A stretch of 63,662 nt of DNA, from NCBI GenBank assembly GCA_949289005.1, contig CASEMQ010000022.1, positions 1 through 63,662 on the forward strand. The letters are read 5' to 3'. Origin of the DNA: an uncultured Lentisphaeraceae bacterium (lineage in GTDB: Bacteria; Verrucomicrobiota; Kiritimatiellia; RFP12; DVOR01). Below are positions 8,195 to 18,746 of the stretch, piece by piece. The notes beneath the pieces are model-generated. The model was not told where the DNA came from. It was given only the letters and a program-made list of their open reading frames with translations, and did no database searches. Each line of letters opens with the position of its first letter. Position 1 is the first letter of the stretch. The position numbers and the translations under genes were made by a program.

Positions 8195-9886
8195 ATGTTT
8201 ATCTATCGTTTCTCCCGACTCATCAAAAGCAAGTTGCTCTGGGGCTTCCTGGCCCTGCTTATGGTCTTCGCCTTCGTGGTGGCCGATTCCTGCTCCGGCA
8301 CGTCCGGCCCCGTGCGCGTGGCCGGCTATCTGGGGGACACCCCGGTGGACGCCGCGACGCTCGAAGACGCGGGACAGACGGTGGACATCCTCACGGGCGA
8401 CGCGGCCTACTTCCTGCCGGAGCCCGCGCAAGTCTTCGCCGCGCTCGTGCGTGGGCTGGACGGCGTGACGCCCGGCGATTGGCCCGCGCGCCGCCGCATG
8501 AACTGGAAGGTCACCGCCGCCCGCGAGGTGGGCGCCCGCAACGGTTTGGCCGCTGGGCGCGAGGCCGCGCTCGGCGTGCTGAAGACCTTCTTTGTCGGGC
8601 CCGGCGGCGCCTTCAGCCCCACGCACTACCGCGCCTTCCTGGAGGCCAACCAATATGCCAAGCCCGCGCTCTTCGAGGAGACCTTCGAGAACGCGTGGAT
8701 GCCGGCGCAGCTCGCCACCCTTGGCGTGATGAACGCCGTGGGCTGGGCCTCGCCGATGGAGCAGGACTTCACGCTCTCGGCGCTCTACGACCGCACCACC
8801 GTCTACGCCGCCACCCTCCCCAACACCCTCAAGCCCGAGACCATCGCCATCTCCGACAAGGAGCAGGATGCTTGGCACCGCGAGCACCAGGATGCCTATC
8901 GCCTGCCCGAGCGCCGCGACGTGGCCTACGTCGAAATCCACGTCGCGCCCTTCGCCGAAAAAATCGAGGTGGGCGAGATGGACGCCATGCAATACTATGA
9001 CGACCACAGCGACGAGTTCCACGGCACCGGCACCAACGCCACCACCGTGCTCCCCTTCGAGCAAGTGCGCGACAAGGCCATCGCCAAGGTGAAGAACCAG
9101 CGCGCGCTGGAAGAAGCCCTCGTCTACGCCAACGAGACCCTCGTCCCCAAGGCCATCGCCGAAGGCTTCGGCGCCGCCACCAAGCCCTATGGCGCCGCCA
9201 AGAACACCACCCTGCGCCAAGACCGCCCCGTCGGCTTCCAGAACGCGCGTGACCTGATCGCCGCCGCCTTCGAGATGAGCGTGGAGGAAACGCCCATCAA
9301 CGCCGTGGCCGGCACCGACCGCGTCTACCTCTTCCGCCTGGAGAAGGTCCACCCCGCGCAGGTCGCGCCCCTCGCCGAGGTCAAGGCTCGCGTCATCGCC
9401 GATGCCCGCCGCGACCGCATCGAGAAACGCATCCGCGACAACGGCGCCGCCATCCGCGAGAAACTCGCCGCCGAACTCGCCAAGGGCACCGCCTTCGACA
9501 AGGCCGTCGCCGCCTGCAAGGTCGATGGCCTCACCGCCACCACCGCGATGACCTTCACCCTCAGCGCCGCCTCCGCCAACTTGGCCATTCCCCACCGCAC
9601 GGAAATCCTCCCCGCCGTCGGTACCTTGGGCACCAAGGCCGTCTCCGAGCCCATCTTGGCCGCGGACGACGCCCTCGTCCTCGTCTACGTGGCCGACCGC
9701 CAGCCCGGCGATGCCTTGGCCAAGACGACCGCCCGCGCCCGCCTGGCCCAGAGCATGGCCTTCAACGCCGCTTTCCCCATCACCGCCGATTGGCTGGACT
9801 GGAACCTCCTGCGCCAGCCGCCCGTCGGCCCCGACGGCAAAACGCCGATTCCCATCGAGGAGAAGGCCGCCGCCAGCGAAGAATAA
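8195..9886 (+). CDS. PpiD/SurA-like membrane-anchored periplasmic folding factor
   Basis: 563 aa. A single N-terminal membrane helix (about 12-32: LLWGFLALLMVFAFVVADSC) after a basic start (FIYRFSRLIKSK) matches PpiD topology, with the bulk in the periplasm. A SurA_N-like helical region (ALGVLKTFFVGPGGAFSPTHYRAFLE) follows, then a PPIase-like segment (RRDVAYVEIHV...YYDDHSDEFHG...FEQVRDKAIAKVKN) and a second repeat ending RVYLFRLEKVHPAQVAPLAEVK. The parvulin catalytic core is not obvious, so it may be a chaperone without isomerase activity. An intrinsic terminator follows the stop. Confidence 0.75.
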   Translation: MFIYRFSRLIKSKLLWGFLALLMVFAFVVADSCSGTSGPVRVAGYLGDTPVDAATLEDAGQTVDILTGDAAYFLPEPAQVFAALVRGLDGVTPGDWPARRRMNWKVTAAREVGARNGLAAGREAALGVLKTFFVGPGGAFSPTHYRAFLEANQYAKPALFEETFENAWMPAQLATLGVMNAVGWASPMEQDFTLSALYDRTTVYAATLPNTLKPETIAISDKEQDAWHREHQDAYRLPERRDVAYVEIHVAPFAEKIEVGEMDAMQYYDDHSDEFHGTGTNATTVLPFEQVRDKAIAKVKNQRALEEALVYANETLVPKAIAEGFGAATKPYGAAKNTTLRQDRPVGFQNARDLIAAAFEMSVEETPINAVAGTDRVYLFRLEKVHPAQVAPLAEVKARVIADARRDRIEKRIRDNGAAIREKLAAELAKGTAFDKAVAACKVDGLTATTAMTFTLSAASANLAIPHRTEILPAVGTLGTKAVSEPILAADDALVLVYVADRQPGDALAKTTARARLAQSMAFNAAFPITADWLDWNLLRQPPVGPDGKTPIPIEEKAAASEE

Positions 9887-9899
9887 GCGGTCGCCGAAC

Positions 9900-9936
9900 G
9901 ACAAAAAAAGGCACCCACACGGGTGCCTTTTTTGTC
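9900..9936 (+). terminator. Intrinsic terminator after the PpiD-like gene
   Basis: ggcaccc (9910-9916), acac loop, gggtgcc (9921-9927), flanked by a run of seven A and a run of six T; outer gac/gtc bases also pair. Works on the plus strand and probably on both. Confidence 0.9.
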
Positions 9937-10085
9937 TGGGGTCTGGAGATCCGGATGTTTGGGGAAGCCCTTGAGGGCGCCACCCGGGCCATCGCCTCGG
10001 AGACAGTTCCCCGGCGGGCTCGGCATGGCGGCATCCGGGGAAATACCCATCGGGGCCGCGATTCCCGGGCAATCCCGGATCGGCA

Positions 10086-10142
10086 CGGCGGCAAACGGAA
10101 GCGCCCCGGCCTTCCCGACCGGGGCGCTTCCGTTTGCCGCCG
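10086..10142 (-). terminator. Very long perfect hairpin at the 3' end of the 10153 gene
   Basis: A perfect 24-bp stem (10086-10109 with 10119-10142) and a 9-nt loop start 10 nt beyond the stop of the minus-strand gene. There is no U tract, so this is either an RNA-stabilising 3' hairpin, a Rho-assisted stop, or a palindromic repeat. Confidence 0.6.
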
Positions 10143-10152
10143 TGGCATTGGG

Positions 10153-10623
10153 TCACTCGAAGTCGAGCGCGATGGTGCCGTTGAGGATGGCGATGTCGCG
10201 CAAGGTGCCGCCCAGGGTGATGCCGCGCATTTCCGCGAGCATCTTCAGGGCGACGGTCAGCGTGTTACCCGCCACGGAGAGGCCGGTTTTGCCGGCAACG
10301 GCATCGGCCAGTTGCCCCATGAGCTGACCGGCGATCATGTCGCCGCCCATCATGGCGAGGGAGAGTTTGGCCAGGGTGATGTCGAGCGCGGTGCCGCCTT
10401 GGGCGGGCGCGAGGCGGATTTGCGCCTCCACCGGGACCGGCAGGAAGCCCATCGAGGCTTTGCACTTGAAGATCAGCTTGCCGTCTTTCAAGGACACCCG
10501 GGGGTCTTTCACCTTTTTCAGCGCCTCGCCTTGGGGGCCTTCGCCCAGTTTCGCGAAGGCCGTGGAGAGGCCGGCGTTGATGTCCTGCTCCGTAAGCGAG
10601 AGGGCCAGTTTGCTAAGCGTCAT
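10153..10623 (-). CDS. Conserved hypothetical protein, possibly lipid-binding (DUF2993/LmeA-like)
   Basis: 156 aa with no signal peptide. AAGGAG precedes the ATG. The alternation of strands (VSLKDGKLIFKCKASMGFLPVPVEAQIRLAPA, then ALDITLAKLSLAMMGG, then a long helix and a final GTIALDFE) is like the curved beta-sheet plus helix pattern of LmeA/DUF2993-type hydrophobic-ligand binders. The likeness is only in pattern. It lies 36 nt downstream of clpP on the same strand and probably shares its transcript. Confidence 0.6.
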   Translation of the reverse strand: MTLSKLALSLTEQDINAGLSTAFAKLGEGPQGEALKKVKDPRVSLKDGKLIFKCKASMGFLPVPVEAQIRLAPAQGGTALDITLAKLSLAMMGGDMIAGQLMGQLADAVAGKTGLSVAGNTLTVALKMLAEMRGITLGGTLRDIAILNGTIALDFE

Positions 10624-10659
10624 GGGAAACTCCTTGTCTCTGTGAGGATGGGCGGGGCG

Positions 10660-11268
10660 TCAGGCATGCTGCCCTTTGGCGACAACGGCATCCACGAGGC
10701 CATAGGCCTTGGCCTCGTCGGCGGACATGAAGTTGTCGCGATCCGTGTCCTTGAGGATTGTCTCGATGGGCCGGCCGGTGTGGTGGGCAAGGATGCCGTT
10801 GAGGGTCTGCTTCATGCGCTGGATCTCGGCGGCCTGGATCTGGATGTCGGTGCACTGGCCCTCGGCGCCGCCCAGCGGCTGATGGATCATGATGCGGGCG
10901 TTGGGGAGGGCGTAGCGTTTGCCCTTGGCGCCCGCGGCGAGCAAAACGGCGCCCATGCTGGCGGCCTGCCCCACGCAGTAGGTGGCCACGTCGCAACTCA
11001 GGAACTGCATCGTATCGTAAATCGCCAGCCCGGCCGTCACCACGCCGCCCGGTGAATTGATGTAGAAGGCGATGTCCCGCTTGGCATCCTGCGATTGCAG
11101 GAACAGCAGTTGCGCGATGACCAGGTTGGCCACCGTGTCGTCGATGGGGCCGCCCAGAAAGATGATGCGGTCCTGCAACAGGCGCGAGTAAATGTCGTAC
11201 GAGCGCTCGCCGCGCGCGGTCTGCTCCACGACGATAGGCACAAGCATATTGTTCTTGATCGCTTCCAT
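10660..11268 (-). CDS. clpP: ATP-dependent Clp protease proteolytic subunit ClpP
   Basis: 202 aa, full length for the family, from an ATG at 11268 preceded by GGAAGG. Serine protease forming two stacked heptamer rings that work with ClpX or ClpA. The catalytic triad is visible: Ser in [13 protein letters not shown], His in IMIHQPLGG, Asp in [10 protein letters not shown]. The substrate-binding [10 protein letters not shown] motif is present. No clpX or lon gene is nearby. Transcribed divergently from serS. Confidence 0.97.
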   Translation of the reverse strand: MEAIKNNMLVPIVVEQTARGERSYDIYSRLLQDRIIFLGGPIDDTVANLVIAQLLFLQSQDAKRDIAFYINSPGGVVTAGLAIYDTMQFLSCDVATYCVGQAASMGAVLLAAGAKGKRYALPNARIMIHQPLGGAEGQCTDIQIQAAEIQRMKQTLNGILAHHTGRPIETILKDTDRDNFMSADEAKAYGLVDAVVAKGQHA

Positions 11269-11292
11269 GGGGTTCCTTCCAAATTGCCCCAC

Positions 11293-11298
11293 AGTATA
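11293..11298 (-). promoter_or_regulatory. clpP promoter -10 (extended)
   Basis: On the minus strand TGTGGTATACT gives an extended -10 (TATACT) about 25 nt before the clpP ATG. A weak TTTTGC sits 17 nt upstream as a possible -35. Confidence 0.5.
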
Positions 11299-11347
11299 CC
11301 ACAGCGCCGCGAAAAGCAAAAGCACGCAAAAGCGCGCGCCGATGTGC

Positions 11348-11353
11348 TATCAT
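11348..11353 (+). promoter_or_regulatory. serS promoter -10 (extended)
   Basis: TGTGCTATCAT gives an extended -10 (TATCAT) 28 nt before the serS start. No clear -35 is seen. The leader would be only about 20 nt, so there is no room for a T-box. Confidence 0.5.
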
Positions 11354-11381
11354 ACAAGGCAATCAAGGAAATGAGGCAGCC

Positions 11382-12659
11382 ATGCTGGATATCAAACGGA
11401 TTCGTGAGCGGCCCGACGAGGTGCGCGAGGGCTTGCGGCGCCGGTGGATGGACACCGCGCCTGTGGACGAGGTTTTGGCGTTGGACGCGCGCCGCCGCGC
11501 GTTGGTCACGGAGGCGGACGCGCTGAAGGCCAAGCGCAACGAGGTCTCCAAATCCATCGGCGCGCGCATCAAGGCGGGCGAGGATGCCTCCGCCGCCAAG
11601 GAAGAGACGCGCGCGCTGGGCGACGCCATCGCCGCCAAGGACGTGGAAATCCGCGAGACCGAGGCCGCCTTCCGCGAGGCCATGCTCCGCATCCCCAACG
11701 TGCCCAACAAGGACATCGCCACCGGCCCCGACAGTTCCGGCAACCGCGACGTCCGCCACGTGGGCACCCTCCCTACCTTTGACTTCAAGCCGCTCGACCA
11801 CATCGCGCTCGGCGAAAAACTCGGCATCTTCGACTTCCCGCGCGGCGTGAAGCTGACGGGCACGGGCTTCCCGATTCTCCTCGGCCCCGGCGCGAAACTG
11901 CAGCGCGCCCTCATCCAATATATGCTCGACCTGCACACCCGGCGCCAGGGTTACACCGAGATGCTCCCGCCCTTTGTGGTGAACACCGCCTCCATGATCG
12001 GCACCGGCCAGCTCCCGAAAATGCGCGACGACATGTACCACTGCGAGGTGGACGACTTCTGGCTGATCCCCACCGCCGAGGTGCCCGTCACCAACTACTA
12101 CCGCGACGACATCCTCGACGCCAAGGCCCTCCCCATCAAGCTCACCGCCTATACCCCCTGCTTCCGCCGCGAGGCCGGCAGCGCCGGCAAGGACACCCGC
12201 GGCATCCTCCGCGTGCACCAATTCGACAAGGTGGAAATGGTCAAGTTCGTCGAGCCCGCCACCTCCTACGACGAGCTGGAAAAGCTGGTGAAGGACGCCG
12301 AGGACGTGCTCACCGGCCTGGGCCTCCACTTCCGCGTGCTCGAGCTCTGCTCCGGCGACATCTCCTTCTCCGCCGCCAAGTGTTACGACCTGGAACTCTG
12401 GGCTCCCGGACAGAAAGCCTGGCTGGAAGTCTCCAGTTGCTCCAACTTCGAGAGCTTCCAGGCCCGCCGCGCCAACATCCGTTACCGCACGGCCGAAGGC
12501 AAACTCGACTTCGTCCACACCCTCAACGGCTCCGGCGTGGCCCTGCCCCGCCTCATGATCGCCATCCTCGAACAATGCCAGCAGGCCGATGGATCCGTGC
12601 TCCTGCCCGAGGCCATCCGCCCCTACTTCGGCGGCGACCGCCTCCTGCCCGTGAGGTGA
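11382..12659 (+). CDS. serS: Serine--tRNA ligase
   Basis: 425 aa class II aminoacyl-tRNA synthetase that charges tRNA-Ser. An N-terminal antiparallel coiled-coil arm (about 30-100, ALVTEADALKAKRNEVSKSI) binds the long variable arm of tRNA-Ser. Motif 2 reads TPCFRREAGSAGKDTRGI with the HQF of the ATP site, and the motif 3 area has EVSSCSNFESFQARRANIRYR. A GAGG lies 6 nt before the ATG. def starts 2 nt after its stop, so they form one operon. Confidence 0.97.
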   Translation: MLDIKRIRERPDEVREGLRRRWMDTAPVDEVLALDARRRALVTEADALKAKRNEVSKSIGARIKAGEDASAAKEETRALGDAIAAKDVEIRETEAAFREAMLRIPNVPNKDIATGPDSSGNRDVRHVGTLPTFDFKPLDHIALGEKLGIFDFPRGVKLTGTGFPILLGPGAKLQRALIQYMLDLHTRRQGYTEMLPPFVVNTASMIGTGQLPKMRDDMYHCEVDDFWLIPTAEVPVTNYYRDDILDAKALPIKLTAYTPCFRREAGSAGKDTRGILRVHQFDKVEMVKFVEPATSYDELEKLVKDAEDVLTGLGLHFRVLELCSGDISFSAAKCYDLELWAPGQKAWLEVSSCSNFESFQARRANIRYRTAEGKLDFVHTLNGSGVALPRLMIAILEQCQQADGSVLLPEAIRPYFGGDRLLPVR

Positions 12660-12661
12660 CC

Positions 12662-13231
12662 ATGGCCAAGAAACGACCCGCCGGCCCATTGGAAATGCGC
12701 CTCTGGGGCGACCCCGCGCTCCGCGAGCCCTGCAGCCCCGTCGCGCTCATCGACGACACCCTCCGCCGTCTGGCGCTGGACATGATCGAGACCATGTACA
12801 ACGCCAACGGCGTCGGCCTCGCAGCCCCCCAGGTCGGCCGGCATGAACGCCTCTGCGTCATCGACGTGCCCCAAGACGCCGAAAAAGAGGAATATGCCGA
12901 GGCCAATGCCGCCATCCCCATGCCGCTCGTCCTCTTCAACCCCGAGATCCTCTCCCGCGAAGGCACGCAGACCGACGAGGAAGGCTGCCTCTCCTTCCCC
13001 TCCATCCACGCCCCCGTCACCCGCGCCAACACCGTCAGCTTCACCTTCCTCGACGCCCAAGGCACCCGCCGGACCTACACCGCCCACGGGCTCCTCGCAC
13101 GCGCCGTCCAACACGAACTCGAGCACCTCGACGGCGGCGTCTTCATCGACAACATCGCCGACCGGACGGCCATCGCCCCCAAACTCGCCAAACTCGAGGC
13201 CAAGACCAAACGGCGCCTCGGAATCGACTGA
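12662..13231 (+). CDS. def: Peptide deformylase
   Basis: 189 aa metal-dependent enzyme that removes the formyl group from new N-termini. All three family motifs are visible: GVGLAAPQVG (about residues 44-53), EGCLSFPS, with the metal-binding Cys, and QHELEHLDG with the HExxH metal ligands and catalytic Glu. The start lies 2 nt after serS, and the BatD-like gene starts 3 nt after its stop. Confidence 0.95.
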   Translation: MAKKRPAGPLEMRLWGDPALREPCSPVALIDDTLRRLALDMIETMYNANGVGLAAPQVGRHERLCVIDVPQDAEKEEYAEANAAIPMPLVLFNPEILSREGTQTDEEGCLSFPSIHAPVTRANTVSFTFLDAQGTRRTYTAHGLLARAVQHELEHLDGGVFIDNIADRTAIAPKLAKLEAKTKRRLGID

Positions 13232-13234
13232 CCC

Positions 13235-14227
13235 ATGCGCGCCGCCACCCTCGCGCTCACCCTCGCCGCCTCCCTCGCGGGACTCTCCCCCGCCTGGGCC
13301 GCGATGCGCCTGGCACTCCTCGACCAAAACGGCCTCACCGCCACCCTCACCGCCGAGCCCGACGCCCTCTCCCGCGAGTCCCCGCTCGTCGCCACCCTCA
13401 CCATCGACACCCCCGCCCACCTCACCCCCGCCCTCCCCGCGCTCACCGAACGCTTCCGCGGCTTCACCGTCGTCGAGGACTTTCCCGCCGGCCGCGTCGA
13501 GGCCAACGGCCGCGCCCGCGCCACCTGGCGCCTCCGCCTCACCCCGGGCCCCGAAGGCCCCTGGCGCCTCATGCCCCTGCCCCTCACCCTCAAAGACGCC
13601 CGCACCGGCCAATCCTCACAAGCCCTCACCCGGGCCATCACCTTCCCCGAGCCCCCTCCGCTGCCCGAGGCCGCGGGCTCGCCCGAGTGCGCGGTCACAC
13701 CCGTCTGGGTCGCGCCCGGTTGGCGCACCTACGGGCTTTGGGCGCTCCTCGCCGCCGCGGCCGCAACACTCCTCCTCGCCCTCCGCCCCCTCCTCCGCCG
13801 CGCGCGCCGCGCCCTCCACGAACGCGCCCTCTCCCCCGAAGCCCGCGCCCGCCTCGAACTCGACCGCCTCCTCGCCGAAAACCTCCTCGCCCAAGGCCAC
13901 GTCAAACGCTTCTACTACGGCCTCACCGGCATCGTGCGCCGCTACTTCGAACGCGCCCACGCGCTCCGCGCCACCCGCCAAACCACACAGGAGTTCCTCG
14001 CCACCCTCACCGCCCGCCCCGACATCCCCGCCTCCGTCAAAACCGCCCTCGCCACCTTCCTCGACGCCGCCGACCGCGTCAAATTCGCCGGCGTCGCCGC
14101 CACCCCCGCCGAAGCCCAATCCGCCACCGACGCCACCCGCACCCTTATCGCCACCGACGCAGCACAACAGCCCCGCCCCTCCCCCGCAGGCGATCCAGAC
14201 AGCCCACCCGGACATCCGGGTGTTTGA
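13235..14227 (+). CDS. BatD-like secreted and membrane-anchored protein
   Basis: 330 aa. A signal peptide (MRAATLALTLAASLAGLSPAWA) is followed by a beta-sandwich-like exported domain up to about 155 (SPLVATLTIDTPAHLTPALPALT, RATWRLRLTPGPEGPWRLMPLPLTL), one membrane helix (about 167-187), and a cytoplasmic helical tail with KRFYYGLTGIVRRYFERAHALRATRQTTQEFLATL. That tail pattern is typical of the BatD/DUF4381 group that normally sits beside moxR-batA genes; none is visible here. The gene is coupled to def. Its end overlaps the -35 of the nusA promoter. Confidence 0.65.
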   Translation: MRAATLALTLAASLAGLSPAWAAMRLALLDQNGLTATLTAEPDALSRESPLVATLTIDTPAHLTPALPALTERFRGFTVVEDFPAGRVEANGRARATWRLRLTPGPEGPWRLMPLPLTLKDARTGQSSQALTRAITFPEPPPLPEAAGSPECAVTPVWVAPGWRTYGLWALLAAAAATLLLALRPLLRRARRALHERALSPEARARLELDRLLAENLLAQGHVKRFYYGLTGIVRRYFERAHALRATRQTTQEFLATLTARPDIPASVKTALATFLDAADRVKFAGVAATPAEAQSATDATRTLIATDAAQQPRPSPAGDPDSPPGHPGV

Positions 14228-14253
14228 CAGGTGCGGTGCGAGTGTGGTATTTT
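14224..14253 (+). promoter_or_regulatory. nusA operon promoter
   Basis: TTGACA (14224-14229), 18-nt spacer, TATTTT (14248-14253) preceded by TGG. The spacer and -10 (gtgTGGTATTTTGG) closely match the rpoD promoter at 28763-28792. The -35 overlaps the last codons of the BatD-like gene. Confidence 0.75.
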
Positions 14254-14276
14254 GGGTGTGTTTTCTGTTTGGCGAC

Positions 14277-14305
14277 AAAAGCGTGGGCGGTGCCTGCGCT
14301 TTTTT
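14277..14305 (+). terminator. Intrinsic terminator in the nusA leader (probable attenuator)
   Basis: aaaagcg-t-gggc, ggt loop, gcct-g-cgctttt, then T residues to 14305. It lies downstream of the nusA promoter and upstream of the nusA ribosome binding site (AAGGAG, 14319-14324), so transcripts from that promoter must read through it. It would also end transcripts arriving from serS-def. Confidence 0.75.
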
Positions 14306-14332
14306 GATAAAAGAGCGTAAGGAGTCAAAGCG

Positions 14333-15625
<1,293 letters not shown>

Positions 15626-15629
15626 GCTT

Positions 15630-18332
15630 ATGATGAGAGTTTCCGAATTTGCCAAACGCGCGGGTTTGCCCGCGGGCATTGTGTTGGCCAACGCCAAACG
15701 GTTGGGCCTGGAGGTGTCGTCCGTCTTGTCGGCGTTGGACGAAGAGGACATCGCGACGCTGCACGGGTGGACGCAGGGGCTGACCGATGAGGCGCGCGCC
15801 GCCTTGGTGGCCGAGGCGGAGGCATCGCGCCGCAACCGCCATGCCAAGGACCGCGCCGCCTATCTGGCCGACGCGGCCGCGAACCGCAAGGCCGTGGAGG
15901 CGCACCGCCGCATCGCCCTGGACGCGGAGGCCGGCCGCCCCATCGGCCCGGCCATGCCATCCAAGGCCGCGCCGACACCCGAAACGGCGCCGCCCCCCGA
16001 GGCCCCGAAGGCCGAGACCGCCAAAGCGGAAGCGGCGGAAGCGGCCAAGGCCGAGCAAAAACCCGTGCCCGAGGCGCCAAAGGCCGAGCCCTCCCAAGCG
16101 AAGCCGGAGCCTGCGCCCGAAGCCCCGAAGGCCGAGACGCCCGCGGCCATGCCCGAGCCGAAGCCCGCGCCCGAGGCTCCGAAGGCCGAGGCGAAGCCCG
16201 CGCCCGCGAAGCCGACCTTGACCCCCACCCTTTCCCAGGCGCGCAAACCGACGCTGACGCCGACCAAGCCGACACTGACGCCCACGCGCAAGTCGACCTT
16301 GACCCCCACGCCAAAGGCAACGCCCGCCGAGGCTCGCCCCGTGTCGTTGGGGCTCTCGCCGACGAAGAAGCCGCCGCGCCCCGGCGAGGGACGCGGGTCG
16401 GGAGGCCGGGACGGCCGCCAAGACGCGCGTGGCCGCCAAGCCCGCGGCGCGGAGGCGCGTCCACCGAAGGGGACGCGCCCGGCCGGCGGCACGCCGGCGG
16501 CCAAGCCCGCCTCCGCGCCGGTGGCGCTGAATGGGCAGACGCTCTCCATCCATGGGCCGATGACGGTGAAGGAATTGGCGGAGTTGCTGGGCACGCGCCC
16601 GAACCTGCTGATTATGGATTTGATGAAGCTGAACGTCTTGGCCTCGATCAACCAAACGTTGGAGCCGACCGTCATCAAGACCATCGCGGAGCAACGCGGC
16701 TACAAGGTGGAGATGGAAGACCGCCCGAAGCGCTCGGCCGAGCGCAAACCGCAGCTGAAGAGCGAGGACGCAGACGACGAAATCCCCGAGGACAAGCCGG
16801 AGGATATGCAGTTGCGCCCGCCGGTGGTGACCTTCCTGGGGCACGTCGACCACGGCAAGACGACGTTGATGGACTATATCCGCAACGCGCACGTGGCCGC
16901 CGGCGAGGCGGGCGGCATCACGCAGCACATCGCGGCCTACACCATCGAGGTCAATCAGCTGGACGAGAACGGCCACAAGCGCCTGATCACCTTCGTGGAC
17001 ACGCCGGGCCACTCGGCCTTCGAGTCCATGCGCGCCCGCGGCGCCAACATCACCGACATCGCGGTGATTATCGTGGCGGCGGACGATGGCGTGATGCCAC
17101 AGACGCGTGAGGCCATCAAACACGCCCGCAACGCAGGGGTGCAGATGCTCGTGGCGGTGACGAAGTGCGACAAGCCCGACGCCAACCCGATGCGCGTCTA
17201 CCAGATGCTCCAGGCCGAGGGGCTCACCCCCAGCTCGTGGGGCGGCGACATCGAGTGCTGCGAGGTCTCCGGCGTCACCGGCCAGGGTGTGGACGACCTG
17301 CTGGAGACCATTCTGCTGCAGGCCGACGTGATGGAGCTGATGGCCAACCCGAACCGCCGCGCGAACGGCGCCGTCATCGAATCCCAGCTCGAGCAAGGGC
17401 TCGGGCCGACGGCGACCCTGCTCGTCAAGGGCGGCACGCTCCATGTGGGCGATGTGGTGCTCTGCGGCGAACATTACGGCAAGGTGCGCGCGCTCATCGA
17501 CGAGCGCGGCAAGAACGTGAAGCAGGCGGGGCCCTCGATCGCCGTGAAGTGCACGGGGCTCTCGGGCGTGCCCGAGGCCGGCTCCGAGTTCCGCGTGATG
17601 CTCAACGAGAAACGCGCCCGCGAGCTGGCCGAGAAGACCGCCGAGGCGCACAAGCTGGAGGCGCTCTCGGCCGCGCAGAGCGCGTCGATGTCCGACTGGA
17701 CGAAGGTGCTGGCGGGCGACGAGAAGGCGCAGCTGGACGTGATTGTCAAGGGCGACACGCAGGGCACCGCCGAGGCGGTGGTGGAATGCCTCAAGGGCAT
17801 CGAGAGCAAAAAGGTGTCGCTGAAGGTGCTTTATTCCGGCGTGGGCTCGGTGACCGCGGCCGACGTGCAGCGCGCGAAGGGCGCGCTCATCGTGGGCTTC
17901 GGCGTGAACTGCGAGCCGGGCGTGCAGGCGATGGCCCGCCAGAATGGCGTGCGCATCAACACCTTCCGCATCATCTACGAGCTCATCGAGCACGTGAAGC
18001 GGTGCATGCTCGACCTCATCCCGCCCGAGTACAAGGAAGTGGTGCGCGGCCATGCCGAGGTGCGCCAGGTCTTCGACATCAGCAAGCTGGGCAAGATCGC
18101 CGGTTGCCAGATGCTCGACGGCATGCTAAAGTTCAAGGGCAAGTTCCGTATCTTCCGCGGCAAACACCAGATTTACGATGGCGCCATCGCCACGATGAAG
18201 CACTTCAAGGACGACGTGAAGGAAATCGCCCCCGCGCAGGAATGCGGCCTGGGCTTCGGCTCCTTCGAGGGCTTCCAGGAGGGTGACATCGTGGAGTGCT
18301 ACGAGATGGAAGAGTTGCCCAAGACGCTTTGA
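15630..18332 (+). CDS. infB: Translation initiation factor IF-2
   Basis: 900 aa GTPase that brings initiator tRNA to the 30S subunit. A small N-terminal helical domain ([24 protein letters not shown]) is followed by a long low-complexity linker (about 100-290) made of Glu/Pro/Ala/Lys repeats (APEAPKAE units) and TLTPT repeats. A second IF2_N domain is at about 310-355. The G domain starts near 400 with [17 protein letters not shown] and [10 protein letters not shown]. Domains II to IV follow to the end. GGGGGAG precedes the ATG-ATG start, 4 nt after nusA. Confidence 0.96.
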   Translation: MMRVSEFAKRAGLPAGIVLANAKRLGLEVSSVLSALDEEDIATLHGWTQGLTDEARAALVAEAEASRRNRHAKDRAAYLADAAANRKAVEAHRRIALDAEAGRPIGPAMPSKAAPTPETAPPPEAPKAETAKAEAAEAAKAEQKPVPEAPKAEPSQAKPEPAPEAPKAETPAAMPEPKPAPEAPKAEAKPAPAKPTLTPTLSQARKPTLTPTKPTLTPTRKSTLTPTPKATPAEARPVSLGLSPTKKPPRPGEGRGSGGRDGRQDARGRQARGAEARPPKGTRPAGGTPAAKPASAPVALNGQTLSIHGPMTVKELAELLGTRPNLLIMDLMKLNVLASINQTLEPTVIKTIAEQRGYKVEMEDRPKRSAERKPQLKSEDADDEIPEDKPEDMQLRPPVVTFLGHVDHGKTTLMDYIRNAHVAAGEAGGITQHIAAYTIEVNQLDENGHKRLITFVDTPGHSAFESMRARGANITDIAVIIVAADDGVMPQTREAIKHARNAGVQMLVAVTKCDKPDANPMRVYQMLQAEGLTPSSWGGDIECCEVSGVTGQGVDDLLETILLQADVMELMANPNRRANGAVIESQLEQGLGPTATLLVKGGTLHVGDVVLCGEHYGKVRALIDERGKNVKQAGPSIAVKCTGLSGVPEAGSEFRVMLNEKRARELAEKTAEAHKLEALSAAQSASMSDWTKVLAGDEKAQLDVIVKGDTQGTAEAVVECLKGIESKKVSLKVLYSGVGSVTAADVQRAKGALIVGFGVNCEPGVQAMARQNGVRINTFRIIYELIEHVKRCMLDLIPPEYKEVVRGHAEVRQVFDISKLGKIAGCQMLDGMLKFKGKFRIFRGKHQIYDGAIATMKHFKDDVKEIAPAQECGLGFGSFEGFQEGDIVECYEMEELPKTL

Positions 18333-18341
18333 GGTGCCGCC

Positions 18342-18746
18342 ATGCCCGTCAATCGTTTGGATCGCGTCAACGCCTTGCTCCTGCGGGAAATCGCGGACGA
18401 CCTCTTCCGGGTGCTGCAATCCGACCCGGAGATTGACGTTGCGGGGATCACCGTGATCAAGGTGGAATGTGCCCCCAACCTCCGCACGGCCGACGTGTGG
18501 GTCTCCATCCGCGACGCGGCCGAGCACCCCACCTATCTGCGCCGCCTCTCCAAGCACGCGAAGGAAATCCAGGCGCTCATCAACCGCAACCTCACGCTGC
18601 GCTTCACGCCGCACCTACGCTTCCGCCTGGACGTGGGCATCGCAAAGGGCGACCGTGTGCTCGACATCCTCAACCACCTGCCCCCGCCCGCCGCGGACAC
18701 GGCACCCGGGGATGCGGGAGCGGCGCCCGAGGAGCCCGCACCGTGA
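18342..18746 (+). CDS. rbfA: Ribosome-binding factor A
   Basis: 134 aa; a late 30S maturation factor with a KH-like fold. The family pattern is clear: NRLDRVNALLLREIADDLF, then ITVIKVECAPNLRTADVWVS and the C-terminal FRLDVGIAKGDRVLDIL. It ends in a loose Pro/Ala/Glu tail. Its TGA overlaps the GTG start of truB (GTGA), so the two are translationally coupled. Confidence 0.93.
   Translation: MPVNRLDRVNALLLREIADDLFRVLQSDPEIDVAGITVIKVECAPNLRTADVWVSIRDAAEHPTYLRRLSKHAKEIQALINRNLTLRFTPHLRFRLDVGIAKGDRVLDILNHLPPPAADTAPGDAGAAPEEPAP

Noticed and set aside
11298..11382. T-box leader for serS, and likewise for trpS at 37090-37155
   Set aside because: The leaders after the -10 are only about 20-25 nt and lack the T-box sequence.
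15930..16520. CRISPR-like or tandem DNA repeats in infB
   Set aside because: The repetition is explained by the repeated amino-acid units of the IF-2 linker; there are no spacers.
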